This document shows, piece by piece, positions 49,132 to 59,440 of a DNA stretch of 64,000 nucleotides. The translations under genes and the position numbers were made by a program. The number at the start of each line of letters is the position of its first letter. The stretch's first letter is position 1. The stretch lies in the NCBI GenBank assembly GCA_003707065.3, contig PPXM03000008.1, positions 248,001 through 312,000 on the forward strand, read 5' to 3'. This DNA is from Trigonopsis variabilis (taxonomy: Eukaryota; Ascomycota; Trigonopsidomycetes; Trigonopsidales; Trigonopsidaceae). Under the pieces are notes generated by a model. The model worked only from the letters and a program-made list of their open reading frames with translations. It was not told the origin of the DNA and ran no database searches.

Positions 49132-51009
49132 ATGACCACTGGTTCTTCATCAGTGGAGAGGCCCAATCAACCGACCTATAATGGATTAGATCTCCATCTA
49201 GGAAATGATATCGATCAACATACAGCTGAGCAACTACTTGCACACCTTGCTGAAGAACAAGGATCTAGTCAGCAGTCTTCTGAACTGTTGTCAACACACG
49301 GGCGATCTTTTCATGATATTTTGGGAATATCAGAGTCTGAACTACAACAGCTCTCGCGAGAATTGACATCAGAGAGATCTGGATCGCCGTTAATCAAGCT
49401 AGATTCGGTTTTACGTCCGGTACGGTCTCTCGAGCATCTGCCTCCTACTGAGCTAGAGCATCTTTACAATCTGTTACCTACATTAGACATATTATCATTT
49501 CAGATTTTACAATTATTTCGACATCATGACTATCATAGATCGTGCCAGATCGCGTCAGGACTTGAAGAATCCCCAGATGGTCGGTTGTTTTCTTTATTGT
49601 TTGCTTCATTCAATCTCATCCGAAACTTCTTTACAGATTCTTATTTTATTTCTACGCCTCTTCCCTCGAATTTGAAAGGAAAAGAACGATTCCATCCTAG
49701 TATTAGAAAAGCTAACTTGACAACATTTTTATGTGCTGTCTTTGGTTCTGGAGGACCAGGTCTGGCTGAGCTGCATCACCATTTCTCCGAATCAATCCTT
49801 CCTTTGGATAATCGTTTTCGTCATGTCCATGGAGCTCTACTGCTAGAGTTAAAGACGCAGGCCTTTCTTAGTTCTTTATTTTTGGATATTGATAACCGTG
49901 AATCCCTATTTTCTACTTTATTTTCTGAAGACATTTCTCAGAGTGTGGAGCATACTAACATTGATGGTCCTGCAAGTGAAGAAGAGCAGACTTTAGCCGC
50001 TAGACTTTCCGCCAGACGGCATGAACTCCATGGTGCTGCCTCTCTAGAGAGACTCTGCGAGCGGTACCCGTGGTCACTCTTTGTTAGGGATGTTCACCAC
50101 TATCTTGTCGCGAACTTTGATCAAGTCGTACCCCATGACTCCGGCTATGATCATCCCTTTGCGGTCTATGTCTACAACCCCGACGCGTCAGCCCATGCCG
50201 AGTCTCTAGGCATATCTACAGATCCAAGCACAGTATTGACTGAGAGCGAAAGCCAGCATTTCCCATCGACAGCTCCTTCTCAAGCCAACTTGTCATCTCA
50301 AATACTACAGGCAGCCAGTTTTACTCAGCCACCATCTCATATTCCTTCTCTTAACCCTATGCAAGCAATTAGAGAATGGGATATCCATGAAGACAGCGCT
50401 CTGATCCTTGGCTTGAGAGAGGTCCAGGGTGAGAATTGGCCGCTGATTATGAATTCAGGTAACCGGCTAAATGTTTTGCATGGTCGCACTGCTGAAGATC
50501 TAATGGAACGAGCACAGACATTGAAAAGTCTATATTGGAGTGTCGGCACTCCTTTCCCTGACGGCTTACAGTATGTCACTGCACCGTTAATGGAGGGTCT
50601 GGTGATTGATCAAAACACTCATATCTATCTGACTGAGCTATCTAGTCTTATCCATGCTCATGGGAACGGTGAGTTGCATCGTGCGGGAGAATCAGACCAT
50701 CACGATGAGCCTACTGCAGCCGACCTCAAGATGGCGGCCGCATTGGAACTTCAGCTTCAGCACATGAATCGAGAAAGAAGTGAAGATGTTTCCAGTGAAA
50801 TCAGAACAGCAGATAAAGACTTAGAAGAAGCGAATGGATCGAACAGGCTTAGGACCGAAGAAGGTGGTGAGATGGAGTTAGATGATGCTACAGCTCAACA
50901 AATAATAGCCGATCCAGAGGCTCTGATGCGAGTGCTAGGCACATTTGACTCGGCGTCTTTGGAGAAGTTATTACAGGATAGTAACGGAAAGGAGACCGAT
51001 CAAAATTAG
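49132..51009 (+). CDS. TRFH-domain paralogue with degenerate Myb, copy B
   Basis: Single exon, 625 residues, 299 bp downstream of copy A in the same orientation. The helical TRFH-like domain aligns with copy A (RKANLTTFLCAVF; ALLLELKTQAFLSSLF; ERYPWSLFVRDVHHYL). The Myb region (about 416-470) keeps the helix 1 pattern REWDIHEDSALILGLREVQG but the telobox is replaced by EDLMERAQTLKSLYW, with no LKDKxRN. The C-terminal motif MRVLGTFDSASLEKLLQ is shared. The two are an old tandem duplication. It may heterodimerise with copy A without binding telomeric DNA itself; that is inference. Confidence 0.78.
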   Translation: MTTGSSSVERPNQPTYNGLDLHLGNDIDQHTAEQLLAHLAEEQGSSQQSSELLSTHGRSFHDILGISESELQQLSRELTSERSGSPLIKLDSVLRPVRSLEHLPPTELEHLYNLLPTLDILSFQILQLFRHHDYHRSCQIASGLEESPDGRLFSLLFASFNLIRNFFTDSYFISTPLPSNLKGKERFHPSIRKANLTTFLCAVFGSGGPGLAELHHHFSESILPLDNRFRHVHGALLLELKTQAFLSSLFLDIDNRESLFSTLFSEDISQSVEHTNIDGPASEEEQTLAARLSARRHELHGAASLERLCERYPWSLFVRDVHHYLVANFDQVVPHDSGYDHPFAVYVYNPDASAHAESLGISTDPSTVLTESESQHFPSTAPSQANLSSQILQAASFTQPPSHIPSLNPMQAIREWDIHEDSALILGLREVQGENWPLIMNSGNRLNVLHGRTAEDLMERAQTLKSLYWSVGTPFPDGLQYVTAPLMEGLVIDQNTHIYLTELSSLIHAHGNGELHRAGESDHHDEPTAADLKMAAALELQLQHMNRERSEDVSSEIRTADKDLEEANGSNRLRTEEGGEMELDDATAQQIIADPEALMRVLGTFDSASLEKLLQDSNGKETDQN

Positions 51010-52040
51010 ACTCTCAAATAGCACACGAGTATTATTGAGAGGGTCCAGATCATAGTCACGTGCCTCTCTTATGGCTCTAGATCGGACAAAAGGGGCAATT
51101 GTGACCTGGCTTATTCTGCCTATCTTGAAATCCTCGTCCTCGCAAACAAGCTGATGAGTTTTGTACTATAGTTCCTCGGTGATGGGAATGCGTGTATTTC
51201 TAGTGAACACATGGGTGGGCGATTATTGTCATCATGCGCCTGCAAACGCTACCGGCTTTTAGGCCCGGATTCATGTAGCAACATGCGATAGCATGCATCA
51301 AGGCATTCACTTTTATTGCCGTTGGTCGAGATGACCTTGGGTTTATCCACCAACTTCTAAAACACAGACTAGTACAGTCTTTTAGGGTTTGGCGGAATGG
51401 TTTATACGCTACTAGATAAGGTATCTGTTTCTTTTAATTTACTAATAAAATTACGATTAATTATCGTCTTTTTTATGTCTTCACTTTTGGATAAATGTTG
51501 GAAAATGACATGTCCTGATGAAGACTCATAAGGATCGGCGTTTAGAGATCGTAAGCGACGTAAACGCTGTTCCGCATTTTGACGCTGAAGCAGATCTTCT
51601 GCTACATAGCCCCTTTATTGTGATCCGATAGGGGCGAAGTATGAAACGATTTTCTTCTTGTTGAAGCTGATGGAACAGTCTCGGATGATCGTCGCGATGC
51701 CAATTTCTTGGCTTTCCAGATATGACGACGTTGTTTGAGAAGTGAAAGGATTAAACAGATCTTAAGATAATAGTAAAATAGTTGAAAGTAGATCCACTGC
51801 CACTACTGGAGATCAAGAAAGGCTGGATCAGTCAATCAGGGTAAAACAGCGTATACGAAGCTTCGCAGATAAGTCAAACCGGTAAGAGATCAAACGATGG
51901 GGAGGACACAACTGCACATACATTCGTCACAATGGAAAGACTTGAATGACATGATGACGTTTCTTCACATGCAAATATAAATCAATTTTGGAAATATAAA
52001 TAGGGGGTTGGCGGAGGCCAATGAGACTGTGAAATTTATT
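51010..52040. other. intergenic, about 1 kb, promoter of small lipidation candidate
   Basis: No protein-like frame is seen. The right end carries two TATA-like blocks (ATATAAATC at about 51976 and TATAAATA at 51996). A single GTTTAGGG-like match near 51383 (TTTTAGGGTTTGG) is too short to be a telomeric tract. Confidence 0.45.
51996..52003 (+). promoter_or_regulatory. TATA box of the small MGSGQSK gene
   Basis: TATAAATA ends 37 bp before the ATG at 52041, in the setting GGAAATATAAATAGGGGG. This is the best placed TATA box in the window. It implies a very short 5' UTR, or start further upstream from the first TATA copy. Confidence 0.5.
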
Positions 52041-52250
52041 ATGGGATCAGGACAATCCAAAGAAAACGCTAAACAACCTCTCACTGGACGGACTCTCCCG
52101 TCTAAAGATCGTCGATACTCTAGCTCCTCTTCATCAGACGCTGCAGTCGGTATCTTCTCAACGCCTTCTCATCATTCGTGCTCTCCCAGTGGAAGGCGGG
52201 GTAGCAATGGGTCTCTGGGATTGACAGGAATTACATCCCAATCGCGTTAA
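52041..52250 (+). CDS. small N-myristoylation-type protein, 69 residues
   Basis: The ATG is followed by GSGQSKENAKQPL, which fits the N-myristoyltransferase consensus (Gly2, small residue at 6 and Lys7). The rest is Ser-rich, with KDRRYSSSSSSDAAVG, and ends in a polar tail. A TATA box lies 37 bp upstream. Small fungal proteins with MGxxxSK starts are seen in other species, but I recognise no family. Its length and low complexity make the call modest. If lipidated it would sit on the cytosolic face of a membrane. Confidence 0.55.
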   Translation: MGSGQSKENAKQPLTGRTLPSKDRRYSSSSSSDAAVGIFSTPSHHSCSPSGRRGSNGSLGLTGITSQSR

Positions 52251-52491
52251 GAACATTACTCGAGATAACGTTTGAATATATATATTGGCATGGTGGGAAT
52301 GAGAGTCTTAAGAAGGAAATCATTTTGGACTACTTGAGTGTGATCCCGATCTAAGTGGTTGCTCTATTAATACACATAATGTTTATTTAAAATTCAGACG
52401 TAGCTTAAACAGGAAAGCACCTTCAGAACATATGCAGGGCTAATAACGGGCTACATAGATCACATGACAGTAAAGCCCAAGATATACACAG

Positions 52492-53775
52492 TTACAAAAA
52501 TTTAGCATTCTCAACCTTGTCCGCGGACACACTCTCAGACGGTAGATTAGATGATGATTCGGGATGGTCTTCAAACCGGCTTCGTTCTTTGGCCTTGGTC
52601 TGGGGGCTCCTTTGATCTAATAAGAAGTCATCTTGTTCGATCTGACTCAAGAGCGCTTCCCATTGCCCTTCAGCCTCGGGAGTTCCTGTACCCAATTCTC
52701 TTGCTACATCAACCTGTTCGCCTCTATGAAGTCTGTAGTCAGCTACATTTACTCCTTTTCCTACCGTTCAATCACATCCTTCAACGTCGCAATTCGGGCC
52801 TCAAGATCACGGTCGAGATCACTGTGTTGATCTTGCAACAACTTTACACTAAGAGCCTGTGAACCAAAAAGCATCAGCAAAATGAGAAACGTAAACTCGG
52901 GTTGCCACCGAAAATACTGACTTTTGAAAGGGAAGATGGCCGCTTTCTTAGTCGACACATCAGGTTGCTTGGTATAGCGCAAATAACTATAGTGTTAATC
53001 ATTTTCGTTCCAAGCTACTCACGGTTTAACCTCGCGGAATTCACCAAACTTGGCCTTAGCGGCCTCATTGCTGACTGTAGGAGGAATGATAACATCCTCA
53101 CCAACAGTCCAGCTAGATAATGTAAGCTTTAAACTTCTCATGACCGAAAACTTACTTGACGGGAGTCACCACGCCGGCTCTGTCTCCCAACTGGAGCGAA
53201 TCCAAGACTCGTAGTACCTCGGCAGTGTTGCGACCAACGGAAGGAGGATAAGTAATGATGGTACGAATCTTCTTCTTGGGATCGATTATGAACACCGATC
53301 GCACGGCAGCTGGGACAGGGATCTTCTCAATATTCTTGAACGTGTCCTCGTCCAACATATTATAGAGCAAGGCGATCTTACGATCGGCATCGCCAATAAT
53401 AGGATAATTTACGCGACTAGAAGAAGTCTCTTCGATGTCCTTAACCCACTTTTCATGACTCTCGACACCATTTGCCGATAAACCAATGAGCTTGGCTCCT
53501 CGTTTGTTAAATTCAGGCTCCAGTTTCGCAAAGGCACCCAACTCTGTAGTACACACAGGAGTAAAATCGGCTGGATGGGAGAAAAAAATCACCCAGTCGT
53601 TGCCGATGTAATCATGGAACTGAACCGATCCTTTGGTGGTGTTAGCCTTGAAATCAGGAGCAGTGCTGCCAATTCGTAAAGCAGCAGGCTCAGCAAATCG
53701 AAATTGTCGAGAAACTGAGAAGGTACGATACTGAAAAGCTCTGGTAGCTAAGCGAGATCCTGTCAAACGAATCAT
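52492..53775 (-). CDS. PRX1: mitochondrial 1-Cys peroxiredoxin fused to Ina22-like membrane/coiled-coil domain
   Basis: Four exons (53775..53156, 53112..53023, 52986..52765, 52723..52492; introns 43, 36 and 41 nt) give 387 residues. The N-terminus MIRLTGSRLATRAFQYRTFS is a mitochondrial presequence. The Prx6/Prx1 domain has peroxidatic Cys75 in PADFTPVCTTE and ends KPYLRYTKQPD, close to the usual C-terminus of 1-Cys peroxiredoxins. There is no stop there. The frame runs on through a 30-residue linker into FRWQPEFTFLILLMLFGSQA, a membrane span, then LEARIATLKDVIER, and after the last intron GEQVDVARELGTG. This is the pattern of the INA complex subunit Ina22 (F1Fo-ATP synthase assembly). No ATG exists in this frame to start Ina22 separately. 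Retaining intron 2 (52987..53022) would end the protein after ...EVKP at 237 residues. Confidence 0.8.
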
Positions 53776-55092
53776 GACGAATGGTTAAGGGAGGCCTCCG
53801 GAGGAAAGAATTGGGCGATTGCACGTGACGTCCTCCTCCGTCTGTAGCTCGATTGAGATAAAGGTAATTAACTCTCTCTGTCTTGTGAGGCGACCCAAAG
53901 CTGTAATACAAAGTGATGCTTTAACTGACAAATAATCTTTTAAAGGACCCAGCCATTGCCTGTTTTAAGTCGGAAAAGACAGATGCCCGATAATGATCTC
54001 GACAGTCGTCTTGGTTGCTAAAGCCATTCTGTATAACTTGTAGCGGCTGCTGGAACGGATTGACAACTTGCTTCTGTAGAACAGGCACAAGTGCTCATAC
54101 ATGTCTTAAAGTCAGCCAATAGTTGATGAGAATAATAAAGTGCTTATCTAGAGCCCTTGCAAGTAGGACAGAGAAGGGCTTAGCTAATTGCACTTCCGAT
54201 TGAGCAATTGCTACAGAGACCCTTCTTCAAACACGTCTATTTGTTCAATGTGCTATCTAAAAAAAAAAAAGGAAAAGCATCTTGACCGGTAGTATAAATT
54301 AACTCTATATATTATCCTTCTTTATATTTTTTTATTCTTTATTTTATTTTTTAGTTACATCTTCTATATTTCGAACCCCGAAAATTTACGTAAACGCTAT
54401 GCTAAAAGAATAAATTGACCTCTCTAGAAGTGACTATTCGCATTAACCGCAGTCTGCAGGATAAAACATGCTTGATGTAAAGATTATTTGATCTATCTTC
54501 TTTTCTTTTATAAGGCAATGATATCCCATCCTGCAGTTATGTCCTCGTGGCTCCACAGATAAGCTAGACCACCGGGAAACTGTTATCTAATCGGCTAAAC
54601 TAGGATAATCAGTGAATTCATTTTACTTTGGTTGATAATTTTTTATCCTACACAATGTCGCTTCTAAGGCGATAAGTTGCTCTAGTGTCGGAGGAGCAAA
54701 TCTTTAGATCCGGACCTTTCTCGTCAGCGATCTTGGCAACACCAAGGAAGGCAGAACCAGGGAAATGGGTTTTATAATATTCCTTTGGAGAAGCCCGCGA
54801 TCAGATTGGCTGCCTCTATGCAAGCCTTATCAAATAATAAAAACCGTGAGAGCCTGTTTGGGTCGTTACTGGGCCATTGACGCCGGCTTTCACGATCTCA
54901 GCCACGTCATCACCTTCAGGATATAAAGTGACAGAGTGTAGCACTCAGCACCACACGTGAACAGGCAGACAAGATTCAAGTGTAGCCAGTTACAGGCTTG
55001 GAACTTACCTTGTTTTTATCCTCACCATAACTCTACTGTCGCATTCTCTTCCTCGTTTTGCTGCCCGTACCACGTCCAGGCGTCTCCGTCCT
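53776..55092. other. intergenic, about 1.3 kb, AT-rich, no gene seen
   Basis: The region between the divergent peroxiredoxin and hydrolase genes. It has a 12-A run at 54259-54270 followed by T-rich tracts to about 54360, which may exclude nucleosomes. A TATAAAG-like box at 54922 is about 170 bp before the hydrolase ATG. No open frame with protein character. Confidence 0.5.
54259..54270. repeat. poly(A) tract, 12 nt
   Basis: Homopolymer run next to a T-rich tract of about 60 bp; typical of fungal promoter poly(dA:dT) elements. Confidence 0.6.
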
Positions 55093-56349
55093 ATGACAGC
55101 ACCTATCCCATCGTCTGATGAGGTTGGAACTTCTGCAAGTAGCCAAGGCCAAGGCACCTCCCTGACGAAGTCTCTTGGATATAAAGAAGCTTTTTGGCAA
55201 TGGTTTTCTTCTCTGTCTCTAGCCGATGCCGAAAACCGGGTGTGGAATCTGCTTCCTTTTTATCCCTCCGATGATGCCACCCGTCATAGCGAAGTCAAAG
55301 ATGTGGGCATTGGTGATGGCAAATTCATTAGCGAATTTTGTATCAGCCGCAAAGATAACGTCTCTGATGTCAAGGATAATCATTTGGTGATTGTTCACGG
55401 TTACGGAGCAGGCAAAGCCCTATTTTATCGAAATCTGGATGCTCTGAGTAGCCGACCCAACTGGACTTTGCATACTTTAGATTTACTCGGCTATGGTAGA
55501 TCATCTCGGCCAAAATTTAGCATTAAAGCCCGTTCCGCGGAGGGCAAGGTTCATGAAGCAGAAGACTGGTTCATAGATGCACTTGAGGAATGGCGAAAAC
55601 AAAGAAATATAGAAAATTTCACTCTTGTGGCTCATTCCTTAGGTGCATATTTAGGCTTTGTCTACTCTCAGAAATTTCCTCAGCGGGTGAACCGTCTTGT
55701 TCTGGTTTCTCCAGTCGGAGTTCCTCATAATCCTTACGAGAAAAATAGCCTTGATGACCCCCCTCTAGATACTCCCATCACAACCAATATAGAAGCTGAG
55801 GTTCTAGAGAGCCAGAATGAAGCGATCAATGGTTCGAGCTCTATCGATGAGAGTGCTCGTTCAGGAAGAGGTCGGCGAATTCCACCTTGGGCTGTTTTCC
55901 TTTGGGAGAAAAATATCAGCCCTTTCTCGTTTGTACGAAACTCTGGTCCTCTAGGACCTAGAATTGCCTCTTTCTGGACGTCGCGACGGTTTTCGGTTTT
56001 ACCTGATGATCAACGAAGAGTACTGCATGACTATATGTACAAGATCTTTTCCGCGAGAGGCTCTGGCGAGTATTGCCTCCCTTATATTCTTGCACCCGGT
56101 GCATATGCACGCCTGCCTCTTATTGAAAGGCTTCAGGGAGTTTCTTGCCCCACAACCTGGCTTTATGGTGAGCATGATTGGATGGAAGAGGCTGCAGGTC
56201 GAAGCGCCGTCTCGCGGCTGACCAGTATGGGCAAGGAAGCTAATTTCGAGATTGTTCCAAAGGCCGGCCATCACGTGTACTTGGACAATCCAGAACGCTT
56301 TAATGAAATTGTGCTCCGTGACATGAAAAGAGTGGAGGCTTCTAGTTAA
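55093..56349 (+). CDS. alpha/beta hydrolase of the ABHD5 / Ict1-Cld1 family
   Basis: Single exon, 418 residues. The family includes lysophosphatidic acid acyltransferase-like Ict1, cardiolipin deacylase Cld1 and animal ABHD4/5. HLVIVHGYGAGKALFYRNLD is the oxyanion region (HGYG). DLLGYGRSSRP follows. The nucleophile elbow is VAHSLGAYLGF, with Ala in place of the first Gly of GHSLG. The catalytic histidine and HxxxxD motif are in KAGHHVYLDNPERF. TWLYGEHDWM holds the acid region. There is no clear presequence, but the first 40 residues are polar. Exact substrate is unknown; phospholipid remodelling is likely. Confidence 0.85.
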   Translation: MTAPIPSSDEVGTSASSQGQGTSLTKSLGYKEAFWQWFSSLSLADAENRVWNLLPFYPSDDATRHSEVKDVGIGDGKFISEFCISRKDNVSDVKDNHLVIVHGYGAGKALFYRNLDALSSRPNWTLHTLDLLGYGRSSRPKFSIKARSAEGKVHEAEDWFIDALEEWRKQRNIENFTLVAHSLGAYLGFVYSQKFPQRVNRLVLVSPVGVPHNPYEKNSLDDPPLDTPITTNIEAEVLESQNEAINGSSSIDESARSGRGRRIPPWAVFLWEKNISPFSFVRNSGPLGPRIASFWTSRRFSVLPDDQRRVLHDYMYKIFSARGSGEYCLPYILAPGAYARLPLIERLQGVSCPTTWLYGEHDWMEEAAGRSAVSRLTSMGKEANFEIVPKAGHHVYLDNPERFNEIVLRDMKRVEASS

Positions 56350-56831
56350 TCATGGGGTTTGTGTTGGAATGGATACAGACATAAATATACAGCTGCAGCA
56401 TCCATTATAACATCTCATTCGTAATTACAGCATATAATAATAATTTAGACTGATTTCTCAATCCTGTAATTTCGCCTAAATAGCCACAGATAGATGGCAC
56501 ATTTTGTAACAGTCTAGACTGAGGTTGCTACCAGCGAGTGTAATCACCAAAGGAAGCTTGTTCGTATTACTACTAGGTACATCCTTAAATAGATTCAATA
56601 AGTTCAGGTCATCATCAAAGTGGTCCGAGTAAAGGTCTGATTAATGGTCTAACGAATGGCCTGATCCTCATTCGTAGTGCCCAGTCTCGAAGGCTGGCGA
56701 GAGAGGTGGATTCGTTACGACGGATTCGTAACACATTTCGCATTTCCGCTACATAGTTGGGAGTATCTGTCACGTGAAGCAAGTTTCGTGACACGCGTTC
56801 GATAATCAAACTGAAACTAAATCAACTTTCA
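56350..56831. other. intergenic between hydrolase gene and CTF18
   Basis: About 480 bp in tandem orientation. The left part holds the 3' end of the hydrolase transcript. An Arg-rich minus-strand frame (56615-56809) overlaps the CTF18 promoter and looks spurious. Confidence 0.45.
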
Positions 56832-59440
56832 ATGGAAGTCATTGGCCGTCATGATAATGTCATTGGAACGGATGATAAAATGTTCTCGAATGAATTAGAA
56901 TATCCTTCTGACTCGGACTCTGAAGGAGGTTCATCACCCAAAAAGTCATGTACGTCGGTCATTTTGTCAGATTTATCGCTAACTCATGAGACAGCCATTC
57001 TTTGGATGAGAGAATATTCAAGGTTGTCCCTCTTCACAAGAGAAACATGAACGGGAACCCGTTCTCACTAGAAGATTGGAATGAGAGAGGAACTACTGAT
57101 CTGCTGCAAATCGACGAACCCAAGATACATGACGCAGGTTTTACGTGGAGTCCTCAATTGGATACTCCTGATCCTATCATAGAACCGACATCCTCTCGTG
57201 CTCTTGATAATGACACCTCCAATATCTTTTCCAAGACTGTTCTTCTTAGTAGCGGGAAAAAGATCAAAGTCCCTTTGAAGCGGGTAGAGATGGGTACAAG
57301 GGATGCCAGCTCTCTAGCTGCTATCATCCGAAATAGACGAGTGACTCAGAATTCCTCCTTGGTCTCAGTTAATGAGAGCGTTACACAGTTAAACTATGGG
57401 ATTGATGTAAGCGAAATCCTAGCAACACTGGATATTGAAGAGAATACCAAGTCGTCCGATGCTGACGCTATTCCCCAGAATCCAGCCAGTAAAAAGACTG
57501 GAGACCTCTGGTGTGAAAAATGGCGGCCCAAGGCTTGGATTGATCTCGCAGGTGACGAGCGAACCCATCGCCAAGTAATGAAATGGTTAAAAAACTGGGA
57601 TAAGGCTGTTTGGAATGAAGATATTGGAGACATGATATCCTCCAGGAAGTTCATACCAACCAATGGGGTGGTTTCTACAAACGTTGATCCCCTCAGGCGA
57701 CCAGAAAAGAAAATATTACTTCTGCATGGCCCTCCAGGTCTTGGAAAAACAACCCTGGCTCACTTAGTAGCTCGGCAGGCTGGATATGACATTATGGAAA
57801 TCAATGCTAGTGATGAAAGAGCGGGACCTCATGTCAAGGAAAAGGTTATTACTGCTCTTTATACCCATAGAATGGGAGGAAAACCTGTTTGTATTATTGC
57901 TGATGAGATTGACGGTGGTCTGGAAACTGGGTTTATCAGATTGCTGGCAGATTTAGTTCACAAAGATGAAAAGACATGCCAGGAATACGGCCGACCACAA
58001 AGCGGAAAAAAGAGACGCAAAAGTAACAAACTACTAGTTCGACCAATAATTGCTGTTTGCAATAATGCATATGCTCCCTCGCTCCGAAATCTGAGGAGCC
58101 TCTGTGAGATTGTCCATTGCAAACAACCCCCTACCGAAAGAGTTGTTGATCGACTTCGAGAAGTTTGCTACAATGAGAAGGTCGCCATCGATGCCAAAAG
58201 ATTAGCCAGGATGGTTGAGCTTCATCAAGGGGACCTACGGAGTTGTTTAAATAGCCTACAATTCAACTACCATAATTATCAGAAACCAATATCTTCTGAT
58301 GAGGATGTGCGGGATATAGGTGCTGATAGAAATAGCGTTGTGAACGAAATCTTCACTAGGAGACTCGACAGGACGCCTGAAGAAGACAGCAAAGCAATGG
58401 AAACAATTATTGAGAGATTTGGAGAGTATGATAAACTATCTCTGTCATGCTTTGCGGCATACCCTCATATTAGATATCAAGATGATATGATGCTTAAACC
58501 CAACACGGTATCCGAGTGGCTGTGGCTCGAGGATTGCTTTACTCAAGCATTGTACCAGAAGCAATTTGGGGAACTTTCAAATTATCTGGCTTTCACTCCA
58601 CTAGCTTTCCATACTCTATTTAGGAATCCAGACATGTACCTCCTAGGTAAATCGATTCAAACAAAGATTCTTTCTGAAGACTTTGAAGCTAGAGAGAATA
58701 TGGCAGCTACCAAAGATATACTGCAGGAATTTCTGAAGAATACGGCTCCAAATATTCAAAGAACTATTCCAACTAGTACGATGTCTAGTGATTTCATCCC
58801 TTATGTCTGCAATATAATTGCTTTTGATTCGCATATGGTCATGGGTAGTGGTTCGAGAGGAAACGAGCATAATAAACGGCTTCTAGCTCACTGTACCCGT
58901 TGTATGATTGATACTGGTATACGCTTCTTGAGACAAAATCTTGACACTGGAGGTTACGCCTGGACTTTGGACCCGTAAGTATAATCGTGCTGACCTCTCT
59001 TATTAACCTTCAGTCCCTTGCAGGACATCGCATGTTTTACTCAACAAAGAAAGAACTTGATTGGGTACGGCAAGTTCTCGACTCGAGTGATGGGTCAACA
59101 AGAGTATGAAGTTCAAAAAATTAAGATAACTAGCGAACAGCAGCTCAAGCGCTGTGGAGGAAACCTAGCCAGAGAGACGGGTCAGTCTCCTACCATACCT
59201 AACCCTCAAACTAATTGTGATCTTTTTGCGCAGCAAATAGAGACCAGGAAAGTTAAGCGTGTCGCAATAGACTCCTTTTTTCAAAAAAAGGCTAAGAAAC
59301 TGAAGCCTGGTGAAACAGACACCACCCACCAAAAGCAAGCTCTCTTCACTAAAGAATCGATACGGATTTGGATACAGTATAATGAAGGCTACACCAACGC
59401 TGTGCGGAAAACCGCTGTATGGAGTGATCTCTGGACATGA
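56832..59440 (+). CDS. CTF18: Ctf18, large subunit of the alternative RFC clamp loader
   Basis: Three exons (56832..56949, 56991..58974, 59014..59440; introns 41 and 39 nt) give 842 residues. Ctf18-RFC loads PCNA on the leading strand and supports sister chromatid cohesion. WCEKWRPKAWIDLAGDE opens the AAA+ part. Walker A is LLLHGPPGLGKTTLAH and Walker B CIIADEIDGG. NASDERAGPHVKEKV and NLRSLCEIVHCKQPP follow. The last exon ends IQYNEGYTNAVRKTAVWSDLW, the segment that joins Dcc1-Ctf8 and Pol epsilon. The intron 1 splice joins the acidic N-terminus to SHSLDERIFKVVP. Confidence 0.95.

Noticed and set aside
51375-51395. Telomere-like tract
   Set aside because: Only a single TTAGGG-like unit, so chance is enough despite the nearby TRFH genes.
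56615-56809. Arg-rich minus-strand frame next to the CTF18 start
   Set aside because: Overlaps the CTF18 promoter, low complexity, no homology recognised.
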